A stretch of DNA of 64,000 nt from Steromphala cineraria (Eukaryota; Mollusca; Gastropoda; Trochida; Trochidae), in assembly GCA_916613615.1 (NCBI GenBank), contig OU744736.1:5984224-6048223 (forward strand), in the 5' to 3' direction. Under the pieces are notes generated by a model that saw nothing but the letters and a program-made list of their open reading frames with translations, did no database searches and was not told where the DNA came from. How positions within the stretch are numbered: position 1 is the first letter of the stretch; every line of letters begins with the position of its first letter. The position numbers were made by a program, and so were the translations under genes. Below, one piece after another: positions 13,401 through 22,364 of this stretch.

Positions 13401-13658
13401 TTTAATCATCGTAAGCATCTCAAACATGTCTCTCTTAAAACAGTTATGTACAATTCAAGAGGACTTCGAAACGCTAAGGCAATAGGTTTTTAATTTCCTG
13501 ATTTAGAAAGGTTATGTTTTACAAAATATTGAAAATTAAATCTAATATAAAAAAAGAAACCTACCTTGGGCATTGCCATTTTGAATAAGGAAAACCGTAC
13601 ATGATACAAATATCCACAATCGTATGGCCATAACTTTACTTGATTTAAAGGAAACCAT
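1237..13658 (-). CDS. Gene A: secreted multi-TSP1 protein (5' part, runs off the left edge)
   Basis: Six coding exons in transcription order: 13565-13658 (signal peptide), 11124-11312, 4315-4503, 2214-2405, 1728-1913 and 1237-1425 (five TSP1 repeats). All internal junctions are phase 1 with AG/GT borders, 1039 coding nt in the window. The last visible exon ends at a good donor (CCAG|GTAAGT), so the gene continues left of position 1. No membrane segment, VWA or Ig is seen in the visible part. The TSP1 exons are the 189-nt class also found at the 3' end of gene B, 13 kb upstream on the same strand. TSP1 arrays in secreted proteins bind matrix, glycans or cell-surface partners; the specific role here is unknown. 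Confidence 0.78.
1728..1913 (-). CDS. Gene A exon 5: TSP1 repeat
   Basis: A 186-nt phase 1-1 exon: QDGEWSQWNQWTDPACPVAC, GRSVRFRVRRRTCEYPSALR, GAGCPGSDTETESEECG and GDDCPS. The Arg ladder is unusually dense (RFRVRRR) and GC content is higher than in neighbouring exons. Acceptor GTTTCAG, donor CCTA|GTGAGT. Confidence 0.87.
2214..2405 (-). CDS. Gene A exon 4: TSP1 repeat
   Basis: A 192-nt phase 1-1 exon, one codon longer than its sisters: VDGNWNEWTNWDNPACSVSC, GSTTATVQRTRYRQCNHPPP, NGQYCPASGIDNDFQPCG and RDPCP. Full WxxWxxW and six Cys. Donor CCAC|GTGAGA leaves C, which joins AG of the next exon to make Gln. The intron upstream holds a LINE fragment. Confidence 0.87.
2640..3700 (+). mobile_element. 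Non-LTR retrotransposon 3' fragment (reverse transcriptase C-terminus)
   Basis: Two overlapping frames look like the end of a LINE ORF2. The first (2788-3054) holds SYVYGELGVLPLLSERLIRI and VKYWLKVI. The second (open from about 3010 to 3478) reads GYVWFSQHVPDRHRFISEF and later RFRLSSHMFMIERGRW with a zinc-knuckle-like CSCGNDIEDEYHVLLVCPLY. A single frameshift near 3003-3015 separates them, so the copy is dead. An AT-rich 3' tail with AATAAAG and TTGAAC repeats follows to about 3700. It is inserted opposite to gene A, in the intron between exons 4 and 3. Confidence 0.7.
3900..4135. repeat. SINE-like dispersed repeat (tentative)
   Basis: Contains ACATTCGAACCCGGATC (4103-4119), resembling the reverse complement of a tRNA B box, after a stretch including GTGCCTTGCCCAGGGACACA. 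A weakly similar stretch (AATGCCTTGCACAAGG) is near 41900. Borders unclear. Confidence 0.3.
4315..4503 (-). CDS. Gene A exon 3: TSP1 repeat
   Basis: A 189-nt phase 1-1 exon: VDGSWSNWETIVTADCPVTC, GRGDALRQRQRFCNNPPPLG, NGAQCPGNASSVRFDVC and NDFPCP. The third core Trp is replaced (WETIV), otherwise a complete TSP1 repeat with six Cys and an NAS sequon. Donor CCAG|GTGAGT. The intron before it (4504-11123) carries the large foldback element. Confidence 0.87.
4640..6030. other. Gene A intron, nothing recognised
   Basis: No exon-like frame with splice borders was found. A small duplicated phrase occurs at 5700-5760 (GGGCATTA-TCCACGTT-GATTTTG twice). Confidence 0.4.
6225..6790. repeat. 63-bp tandem array
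   Basis: About nine copies of a unit containing GAGACGATTC, CAGATTGTGAGGGGCTTT and ACGCGACTTTGA; landmark GAGACGATTC recurs at 6379, 6443 and 6506 (63-64 bp). Confidence 0.75.
6790..8690. repeat. About 126-bp tandem array, reverse orientation of the 63-bp array
   Basis: Around 15 copies of a unit with ATAAATTGAAGATAGAAAAC, GCCCTTCACAATCTGGGAAT and GACCAGCTATGAGCCC. Landmark ATAAATTGAA recurs at 7231, 7358 and 7483 (125-127 bp). Each unit has two CCCTTCACAATCT half-units, fitting a dimer of the 63-bp unit. Confidence 0.8.
8695..9733. mobile_element. Inner inverted-repeat element with CGAAATTG core repeats
   Basis: Arms of about 190 bp, 8695-8885 and 9539-9733, are inverted copies (both read AGTTTCCNAACTGTCA, GCCTTGCTGCA and TGATGGCCGAGAGGGGCCAT). 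Inside, 8880-9180 is a run of roughly 9-bp GCGAAATTG-type repeats. The satellite phrase ending ACACTGGCCC(A/G)TCAG occurs on both sides, so this unit is nested in the array. No ORF of substance. Confidence 0.65.
10228..10336. repeat. Imperfect palindrome of about 110 bp
   Basis: CTTTCTCATCTCGTGAAGTG is followed after a short spacer by the inverted CACTCGATGAGATAGAAA. Probably a small foldback MITE. Confidence 0.5.
10340..11090. other. Gene A intron, no feature beyond low-complexity tracts
   Basis: Contains a GACTGACTGACAGACAGACA tract near 10904, part of a possible dispersed repeat. No exon seen. Confidence 0.35.
11124..11312 (-). CDS. Gene A exon 2: TSP1 repeat
   Basis: A 63-codon phase 1-1 exon: VDGNWSPWGEWTSNPCPVTC, GGSMQLRIRRQDCTDPAPAD, GGAYCNGSDTDATQVPCG and TDPCP. 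Three Trp, CPVTCGG, an Arg ladder and six Cys are all present. Donor CCAG|GTAATA. About 2.25 kb of intron separates it from exon 1. Confidence 0.88.
11575..11720 (+). repeat. tRNA-derived SINE-like head
   Basis: Has an A-box-like GGCGAGTTGGTTAG (11637-11650) and a perfect B box GGTTCGAATCC (11677-11687), spaced about 30 bp as in a tRNA-type pol III promoter. It does not fold as a full tRNA by eye, so a SINE or tRNA relic is likelier than a gene. Confidence 0.45.
11720..13560. other. Gene A intron 1, nothing recognised
   Basis: AT-rich, short frames only; no TSP1 or other domain motif on either strand. Confidence 0.4.
13565..13658 (-). CDS. Gene A exon 1: signal peptide
   Basis: Reads MVSFKSSKVMAIRLWIFVSC then TVFLIQNGNAQ, ending in phase 1 at GTAGG. 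A basic N-region is followed by a hydrophobic core and a probable cut after GNA. A second in-frame Met (residue 10) could also serve as start and leaves a more typical signal length. The exon fits the phase of the TSP1 exon at 11.3 kb (G+TT = Val). Confidence 0.72.
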
Positions 13659-13659
13659 G

Positions 13660-15630
13660 TTCACAGACGGGAGAGCATGATTCACGTTTCACCCATAATG
13701 CTTCAATTCGTCTTATAGTGGGTTTCCGAATATCAATAGCATAAATTCAAGTCATGAAATATATCCCAAAGGCAATTGGTCAATACATGTGATCCAAGCA
13801 ATTCACAACGCTTTTGAAATCTGTATCTAACTCTTGGTCAGAGTAGACCATGGTATTACTTTTGAATACAACTCTTGTTTGTCACACCGCGTAATAGAGG
13901 AGTATTACGAAGATACTAAGTCTGAATTACCAATACAGGGTGTAGTATGAATTAATAAATGGTATGTATTAACATTACTTGACTGAGGTTTGGTTATTAA
14001 AGCGATACACTTTGTGAACGAAATCTCTTTCTCTGTATTTCAAGGAGGGGGTCTAAGAAGATTGTACTATTGGAGAATATTATTGAAGTATACAATAAGC
14101 AAATAAACATGTGGAGTTGCCATATCGTGGGAGCAATATTAATTACACTAACCCGGATTATGGACAGCATGACAGTAATCGAAGATAAAGATTGTAACGC
14201 CCTTTTTAGAACTTGATATATTCATTCGCCCTTTTCTGTAGTACATTAAATTGGTCTTGCTCGGAAAGCAAAATATGTAATATTAATATAAGTTAATTGG
14301 TATAAGATTTGCTGTAATAGCGCGACTGCATTCTGAGAGGACAATACACTGGCCGACTTGTCTAACGCCCATGGATTAAAAGGTAGGAAAATAAGCGTAA
14401 ACGTCCATTGATATGAGTATTCAATAAATGCAACATTGAATACTATCAAAATGAAATTAAACTATTGACGTTAGGGAATTTCCCCAAGCTCTTTGTCATC
14501 AATAACAAATCAGAATCGTAATAAACGAATCTATCAGTAATCATAAACCGTAATATTTAAAGCATAGGACGTGTATAACGTAGTCGTTTTCTATAATTAG
14601 CAAATCAATGACCTGTTTTTGACATCCTTATTATGATAATGTGAAGTCAACTTATTTTTGAGAAAATTCACAAACTTATGTGGAAAGTATTGGGAAAAAA
14701 ACTGAAATATTTGAACTGTAGTTTTATCATTGCACAATCCATTACAAGATTAATAAAAAATACTGTAAAATAAATCAGATGTCTGTTGTGACTGCATCCA
14801 AACTAAAAATACTATATCTCTGTTCTGGAACTAATTCAGTGTTAGATTAACAATAAAACAAACTAACTATCCAAAGGTTTTTGGATTATGTGAATCATGT
14901 CTTATTATTATGCCTGTACTATATAGAGACTGATATGCAATGGAGCGAATCTCACGCCACTATCATCTGGAAGGATTTATGTCCACATTAACAAACAGAC
15001 AGACATTTTAATTCAGAAACAGGTTTCCGGCCCAAAATACACATACATGGATATTTGCATAATGTATGCGCATTATAATACAATTTTATTTAGACCTGTG
15101 TTTCTTGTCAACATTAGTGAAGACATACATCCTCAATAATCTGTACATTACTACTCTTTAAAACTGAGACAAAGTTAATTGGGTATTTTGGGTTAGTTGG
15201 GTATTTGATGACATATTTTTATATACTTATTTCTTATTTCTTAATTTTTCATCACAGACATACATGACATTCATCTTCAACAACAAAGTACCATCCATTT
15301 AATTTACAAAATAAACAATGTCTTTCATCATTCTTCTTACTTACAATGTCATTTTACATTTTTTGATCGGAAAATTGCACGATAATACTATATCAAAAGC
15401 TGGCGTTGTCTTGATATATGCAAACTATCAATGTTATGACGTTTACGGCGATTGACTTATCATATATCATACTATTACTCATAACTATAACTAACTATTA
15501 CTATATATTACTATTAAATTTCTGAAACTTTTATTATGTATCAAATACGAGAATGTCCTGTTAAAAAAAATCATCGTTTCTAACGAATTCAAACCCGTGT
15601 TCCTTCTACATAATGTAATGATGAGAATGA
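13660..15630. other. Upstream region of gene A, no gene recognised
   Basis: Promoter and any 5' UTR exon of gene A should lie here, but no TATA box, initiator or exon can be assigned with confidence. Confidence 0.35.
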
Positions 15631-15682
15631 GGTAGTTAGGTAGGTAGGTAGGAAGGTAGGTGAGTAGGTAGGTAGGTAGGTG
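15631..15682 (+). repeat. GGTA microsatellite
   Basis: About a dozen imperfect GGTA units, including GGTAGGTAGGTAGGAAGGTA. Confidence 0.85.
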
Positions 15683-15790
15683 AAATTAAGGGCAAAGTTT
15701 TAGCCAAACATGGCCTACATGCGTCCGGCACTGGGAGTGATTATTGAGAGTTTATTAAAAACATTAACAGTAAAAATGGAGTATAAAATG

Positions 15791-15973
15791 TTATGAGAGA
15801 TCATATTTGTCAGTGTCTTTGACAAAATTGTAAACTGATTTTTGAACTTTGCCAAATGATAAGTTTTCGGTTAGCCAGGTCAGCCGCTTACAAAAAGTTA
15901 ACTTGTTCCTTTCTCGTGCCTGTTGCAGAATCAGCGCGCGCCGGTCAAATGTCTGCTTTAACGAATCAAGCAT
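15791..15973 (-). CDS. Unassigned 60-codon open frame
   Basis: Starts MLDSLKQTFDRRALILQQAR and ends in a stop after KDTDKYDLS. Composition is protein-like (charged, amphipathic) and the stretch includes a local CpG-rich patch (CAGCGCGCGCCGG). No family recognised and no clear splice acceptor. It could be the last exon of a small gene that starts near 16.76 kb, or chance. Confidence 0.2.
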   Translation of the reverse strand: MLDSLKQTFDRRALILQQARERNKLTFCKRLTWLTENLSFGKVQKSVYNFVKDTDKYDLS

Positions 15974-16485
15974 AGCATATCATTTTTGGCACACAAGCGA
16001 AATCATGTACAAATGTAATTCGAAACATTGCAATCGTGTAAAACTCGAATTCTAACATGACACGAAAACTAGTTTGAAAATACTGCGTTCTGATTGGTTA
16101 CTCATAAACATTTTGGAGTAATTATTTCGCCGATAATCACCTCTAAATATTTACGACCGCTTCACATTCCTCCGCGCACGCGTACATACAATCTGCACTC
16201 AGCGACTTTCTGTTTACAATAGACATGTTGGCGACGACACTTTAAATTTCAATATCAGAAACTTGTCGACATTTTGAAACACCTACAAATTTTAATCGAA
16301 TAACCAGGTTTTTTGTTCCTGTTTAAAGTGTTTCTTACTGCTTCGCGATGTAAATTAATCACAGTTCACAGATCTAAAAACAAAATCAACGATAGCAACA
16401 CCTCTCATACAGCGATTCGTCAAATGAACGGAAGCGACTTTATTCTTTAATTTCGCTGAATGCTGTCACTGTCCCTACCTCTAAT

Positions 16486-16758
16486 TTACAAGTGACCACT
16501 TTTCCTGTCACAGTCTCCCCAACCATGACACAAAATATAACTTTCTTGACAGCTTCCACTAAGTTTGAAACAGTTCACCGACACGTAGTGAACAACTATT
16601 TTCAGAGTAACGTCCCTTGATTTGGTCAGTCCTTGTCGCTCTTGTAGGGGTGATGGGTCGACCCATGTATTTTTAACTAAAACTTCGTAACTTTGACGAC
16701 ATTGAAATCTGTTTTCTATTGATAATATGCTCGATAGATTACAGATGAGTCTATTTAA
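16486..16758 (-). CDS. Unassigned open frame, possible first exon
   Basis: From an internal Met at about 16785-16783 (AAAATGTCA context) it reads MSLHTENTFLNRLICNLSSI, later VDPSPLQERQGLTKSRDVTL and CHGWGDCDRK before a stop. A consensus-like donor (GAG|GTAGGG) lies just past the stop, but not in this frame. No family recognised. Listed because composition looks coding and it lies upstream of the 15791-15973 frame on the same strand. Confidence 0.2.
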   Translation of the reverse strand, partial: LNRLICNLSSILSIENRFQCRQSYEVLVKNTWVDPSPLQERQGLTKSRDVTLKIVVHYVSVNCFKLSGSCQESYILCHGWGDCDRKSGHL

Positions 16759-16937
16759 AAACGTGTTTTCTGTATGTAATGACATTTTAATTGTTATGTG
16801 TTCTTTATGAAAGTGGACTGTACCGTTGTTTTGCAAGTGAGTGGAACCGGTCTGCACCGGTTTGACCTAATCACATTGCTTTTGCGCAAGTCAAAATAGT
16901 TCCACCTTTTTTTACTAATTAGTCATGTTAGAATGGT

Positions 16938-17094
16938 GATAAATCCATTCTGTTTTTTATTTTGGGGTTGTATGTCGTGCATTATTTACCCCTAAATAAA
17001 CATTTCAAACCTCGCAAGCTCGGTTTGAAATTATATTTAGGGGTAAAGAATGCACGACATACAACCCCAAAATAAAAAACAGAATGGATTTATC
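16938..17094. repeat. Near-perfect 157-bp palindrome
   Basis: Arms of about 65 bp: GATAAATCCATTCTGTTTTT on the left is inverted as AAAAACAGAATGGATTTATC on the right, with a short loop around CCTCGCAAGCTCGG. Both arms carry ACCCCTAAATA-type sequence. A foldback MITE or a DNA hairpin. Confidence 0.85.
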
Positions 17095-17544
17095 CCCTAA
17101 ATGCAAAAGTCTGTTTTAAAAAGCTGGTTTTACAGCTCTTAATTTTCCGTTTTCCATCTGTAAAACTTAACTTGCAGCATTGCTTATTGTGAATATTATT
17201 CTTATTCAAGATAGAAAATTTGGGTTTTTTCTTTGACATTTCTAGAATTGCATTTCAACTTTGAGAACAGCAAGTTGAGTTTTACAGGATTGAAATGTTA
17301 GTTTTGCACACTTAGACTTGTCTTTTCAAGAACGACATGTTACATCTTGCAAGCTACGAGTGTACATGAATTCATTTTTGGCACACATCCCCTTCCATAC
17401 TCCTTTGGCACTGGATATTTATCCTCAAAATCCACGCATGGTTTGGTTAAGGACGATTTTAAAGCTGCTCAGCTTTCTCGTTTCCATGGAGACCAACATG
17501 TGCAGGAACCCATACTATAAAACAGCTTATATACTAGGCTTCAT

Positions 17545-17898
17545 TCAAAACGCTACCAAGATGTAAATATATAGAATGTCACTTCGTTGCCCGTTTGCAA
17601 CTGAGTGAATGGCTTGAACTGCTGCTATGGTATCTGTACACATGATTGGTTCAAGATTATGATTTTTACCCACACTAGCGCAATTAGAATAGCTGTTGAT
17701 TCTGCTGCAAAAACTGACAAATGATATTGTAAACAGTTCTTCTACTTCTACAGATGGAATAAAGAAAGATGTGTCAACGTGTCTTGCATTTTTTTTTGTA
17801 ACGTGATGTTTAGACGCATCTGTATAAATATGGTTCAATCCATAGTAGCGTGTATTGATGAGATCTGATTCTACTGATTTTATGATAATGGGAATCAT
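17545..17898 (-). mobile_element. Retroelement RNase H fragment
   Basis: Reads HIYTDASKHH, then VEVEELFTISF and IMCTDTIAAVQAIHSV. The TDAS motif and the later (S/T)D followed by AVQAI match the first and third acidic sites of the RNase H domain of non-LTR retrotransposons. Flanking reverse transcriptase is not visible, so this is a relic. Confidence 0.6.
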
Positions 17899-18045
17899 TA
17901 ATTTTGTTTGTGTATAACTGAGGCCATGATTGGGTAAGACACCATGGGGCTGATTTGGGGAGACTTTAATGGGGAATTAAGTTGTATATCTTTTTTTGCA
18001 CTTGTGTGCGAGTTGTCCAGCCACGAACCCAAAGGGGAGTTTGCC

Positions 18046-18087
18046 ATAAAATCAAATAAAATAAAATAAAATCAAATCAAATCAAAT
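18046..18087. repeat. AAATA/AAATC pentanucleotide tract
   Basis: Runs of AAATA and then AAATC units. It lies beyond the 5' side of the RNase H relic, in low-complexity sequence. Confidence 0.7.
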
Positions 18088-18099
18088 CACACATGGCAT

Positions 18100-21000
18100 A
18101 TTTAACGCCTTCATTTAACATGTCTCTAAGGGGCGAGAGTTGCTACCCTTCGGCTCGATTTAGATTTGCAGCTTGTGTTAAACCAGTAAGCAGTAACGAA
18201 GAGCTAAGCTAGAAAATAAATGTAGCCTGTTGAATGTCAAGTACAAACGTACCAAAAATATCACAAAGAACTCTGGAGTATATGAAGTGTATGAAAGTGT
18301 GACCCCAAACTGCCTTTGTACCTGTGGGTAAAATTGTTTGGTCGGTTCATCTGACTTGCAAGGACACTGGTTTGGCACTGTTTGGCCACGGATTTTGCAA
18401 AAGAACAATATAGTTTTCTTGTCATTATTCTCACTCGATCACTGATTATTTTGTTATTCTTTGTAGGTATCTCCCCTTTACTGAAGTTGTTCAAAATTTA
18501 ACGTCGTAGAAATTGTCAAAAGAAGTTTCATCCTTGACTTTGTAATATGCACTTTATCCGTATCTATGACCCCAACAAAAATATCCGTTGACCTTATGCT
18601 GTCGAAACCACCATCAATTGTATGATAAAAACCTTCGGGAACGTGATAAATTTTAAAACTTATTAAGAAAATCTTGTCTTATTTTCAAGGGTTTTTTTTA
18701 TAGAAAAAAGAGTTAATAAAAAAACAGTCTTTGATGAACGCAAAAGAGTGTTTACAACTCATTATTTATTAGTGTTTATGCCGATGGCCGTCTTGAAACT
18801 AATAAGAATAAGTATTTTCATTCTCCATAAATTTCGAAATGTCTTACTGTTATTGATAAATGACAACGTAATCTTGAAGATTTACTTGAAATAATTATAG
18901 TCAGTCCCATCACTGTTGTAGTTTTCACTGTTCAAGACGTCTTGTGAGTCTACTGTGTACCATGTGCCCTTTCTGAACTCAACCCGAGCACCTGCTATCT
19001 GTCTTGTCAAGAACATTGATTTGAAACAAAATCTCCTTTCTTGTTGGTAAAAAGATATCTTGTTGAAAGATCATGTGACGGAACTCCAATGCAAGTTTAA
19101 ACACAGCGGGGTTATCAAATTTGAGTCAAATAGTTTCTGGCATACTTGTTTTCATTTGTTGATCCTGTTTGATGTTAATTAGTTAATTCGTATATGTCAT
19201 GTTTATTGCTCTTAATACCTTGTGGGTTACTTTGTTAGGAGAATATAAGTAGAGAGCCTACATTCTGTTTAATCATTTCAGTACTTGTAAAAGTATTTAC
19301 AAAAGCTGAACACATTACAACAACGATTTCCCTGCCCTAAATAAAGAGCTTGTTCTAATAGTATTAGCAGTATGACTTAATTTTTCTCGTACATGTAGCT
19401 TCTCCGCATATAAATCCCAGAGGTTGCACCTCCATTTTTTGGAAACTGAAAAATGATAGATAAAGGAAACGGATTCTCAACTGTTTTATTGCTGGAATGC
19501 GATGTTTCGGTGTAGATCAAACGTTATTCAAGCACGGTTCAAAAACAAAAACATAAATCATTTATGTTAATACCATATTGACTTTCATATACACAATCAT
19601 CTTTTGAAATGCAAGTTAAGGAACATTATCTCCCACCTGAAGCAGCTCAGACATATCAGTCCAACCTAGCCTCTGTTCCAATTACCCGACAATCCAGCAA
19701 TTTGATTGCCGCAACAATTAGATATTTCCCTTATTTGCAGCCATAAAAATGCGTTTTGGATACTATTGTTTCTGAGCACCCTTAACGGTCGTGTAGTGTC
19801 ATTGAATATATATGTTAACTCTATGTGTATTTGCATTGACAGTGTGGGGGAAAATATTTGAAAAACTAGAAATGGATTGTTTTTGTTAAGATAGTACTTT
19901 TTTATAACTGTGTAGATTATTAGAATTGATTTATGATGATACATGTATACATTTTACTAATTATTCTCCTTAATTTAAAGTACAAAGTTAAAAATCAAGG
20001 CTTTTTTAAAGGAAGAGTTATTGCCACTGGATGTTTTCATTGAACTAGTTTTACAGAAGCATACGGAAATGACCAAGGGTTTGTGAATGGCCACTTTTGA
20101 AACGGCGTCGCTGATTGCACAACTGACTCTGATTTCCTATAATCAGGCTTCTATCTTTCTTGTCCATGTAGTTGGCTTATCATCGCAGAGGCTAGATTTA
20201 AGTAACATGACTGATCTGCCTTTGTGGGTAGAGAATGAGTAAGGAACTAACTGCTTGTTGAAATGCCTTTCTGTCTGTCAACAAAAGTTATACAAAACAA
20301 TCAAGGAATAAATGTAGAATGATGTCTTTTTAGTGTTGAAACTGACCAGTTTCGTTATGAGGCAGCCTTTGTCGAAAGCGTCTTGCCAGACGTTTAGAGT
20401 TATAGAAATTAAATAAGGTCATATTTATTTGACGAATCCAATTGAAATCAAATCAAATCTGTACAGTGTTTCTCACCTGATTACTGCACTACTGGATTCA
20501 TGTCAGGAACAGCTCCGTCTCGTCAACTTAAAGGCTAGAAAATCATCAGAAATATCTTATTTCAGCTAAACTCAGAGTGTTTGAATGTTAAAAATCACAA
20601 ATAAGGCCACACCACATGACTCCTATGTCACAGAAATCAGATCAGAATCACAGTGATGTACGAGTACTGGGTTCTATCTTATTTCACCCAGTGAGAAAGT
20701 ATTCTTCAAGGGCATAATGAAAGAAAAGTCTACCATCTGACGTCACTGCGAAGTTTAGAAAATTGGAGTTGTTTTGGGAAATATTTGCATGTAAAAAAAT
20801 AAAAAGAAAAAGGTACTTTTGAAATGATCAACTGGTGGAACAGGCGGAAATACTTCAGTGATCACATATAAACTTAACCAGAGCCATTTTCAGCAATTTA
20901 AATCGAGTACATGTGAAATTGCAATCTTTTAATTATGCATTCCAAGAGTTATCCTAAAGCATTTCAGTAGATATTTAACATTATTCTAACTCAACAACTG

Positions 21001-21870
21001 AAAATCAAGGATTAACATATAAATGTTGCATCTACATCTGTCTTCGGTTGAACATTCATACTTGTTATATGACAAAAAAAATTGTAATTTAAATACTGCA
21101 TAGGTGTGGACACAACGTCATAATGCAAGACTTTTACATGAGTTTCCGGTTCCAAGTTTGTGCATACTTAGAAAAATAAATTCCACTGAAATCATTTTAC
21201 TTGACTCGTAAAAATAATGCACGTTCATGCAGATGTATAAACATTTACATTTTCAAAACGATTTTAAGGACGAAATGTAATTACCAGACGATTACCTTAC
21301 TGGTATTTCTTGTTGATAAATATGCTGATCAACTATCTTAAAAAAACAAATAAAACCAATAGTTCCTGTTAGGCGAAACGTTAACAGGAACGCAACTGTT
21401 GTAGACTAAAATAAAAAAGGTATTTTGGAAAATGAATCGTAGTAGTGAAGTTTCCATATGATCAGTTTCGTTTTTTCATTGCTGGGATATCTAAAAGAAA
21501 TCCCAAATTACATGATATTTGCACTAGATTATGGAATAAGAAAACAAACTTAAGGTACGCAGCTGTACACGCTTTATCTCATCCCGTAAGGTACTATTTC
21601 ATACTTCTGCACCTCTTCTCAAATGAAAGCACGTACATTCACTGCAAGACGAACATGTTTGACTAAAAAAAAAACACAAGTAACTGTATTGGAAAATATG
21701 TAGAACTCACAAATACATAACTCATGACCTTTAAAAGTCGATATACATTTAAAGACCTTTTGAAAGGAATATCAATAAAAATGGAAATTGCCTGTTGAAA
21801 GTTTACCAATACTTAAAACCTGAGCAAATAACACTTCAAGCAAACAAGGATAATTAAGCCCTATTTGTAT
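18100..21870. other. Intergenic DNA, nothing recognised
   Basis: Only short frames without domain motifs on either strand; no tRNA or repeat structure noticed. Confidence 0.4.
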
Positions 21871-21878
21871 CCTATAAC

Positions 21879-21964
21879 AAATTTTGGAAGAAGAGGAAGT
21901 TTTCAAATTTTGGAAGAAGAGGAAGTTTTCAAATTTTGCAAGAAGAGGAAGTTTTCAAATTTTG
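21879..21964 (+). repeat. 26-bp tandem repeat, three copies
   Basis: AAATTTTGGAAGAAGAGGAA plus GTTTTC repeated three times with one change. Confidence 0.85.
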
Positions 21965-22169
21965 AACCGTCTATAAGTGTAGTGAAGCCTAATATAACCA
22001 AGTAATGTTGAAATGTGCGCTACGACGCGAGTGGTGAAACCAGACCATCACTCTTATCATTCGTTTATCATTGAACCTGGAACGTGTAACTTTTATACGT
22101 ACTGCTCCTATAAAAGGGAACATTTACAAAGGTTTGCAAATACTTCAAGCACAATGACCACTTAGATTT

Positions 22170-22360
22170 CCTTCAACACGCAGCTGCCGAAGCGCAGTGC
22201 CACCTATGCTTTGCTAGTTCCCACCATTGTCACGCTGGTTTCACCGCAATACATAGCCACAATACTGTCCCGCGCTTTGTCCCTGCAATAATACTACATG
22301 CCGTGATATACTCTTGACAGTGACCACACACCCAACTACACCTCACCTCACCTCACCTCA
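22170..22360 (-). repeat. SINE-like repeat, family with 31.3 kb and 43.6 kb copies
   Basis: On the minus strand it starts with GAGGTGAGGTGAGGTGAG and contains ATTATTGCAGGGA, GTGGCTATGTATTG and GGAACTAGC, shared with 31316-31511 and 43591-43795, both on the plus strand. Confidence 0.6.
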
Positions 22361-22364
22361 ACAT

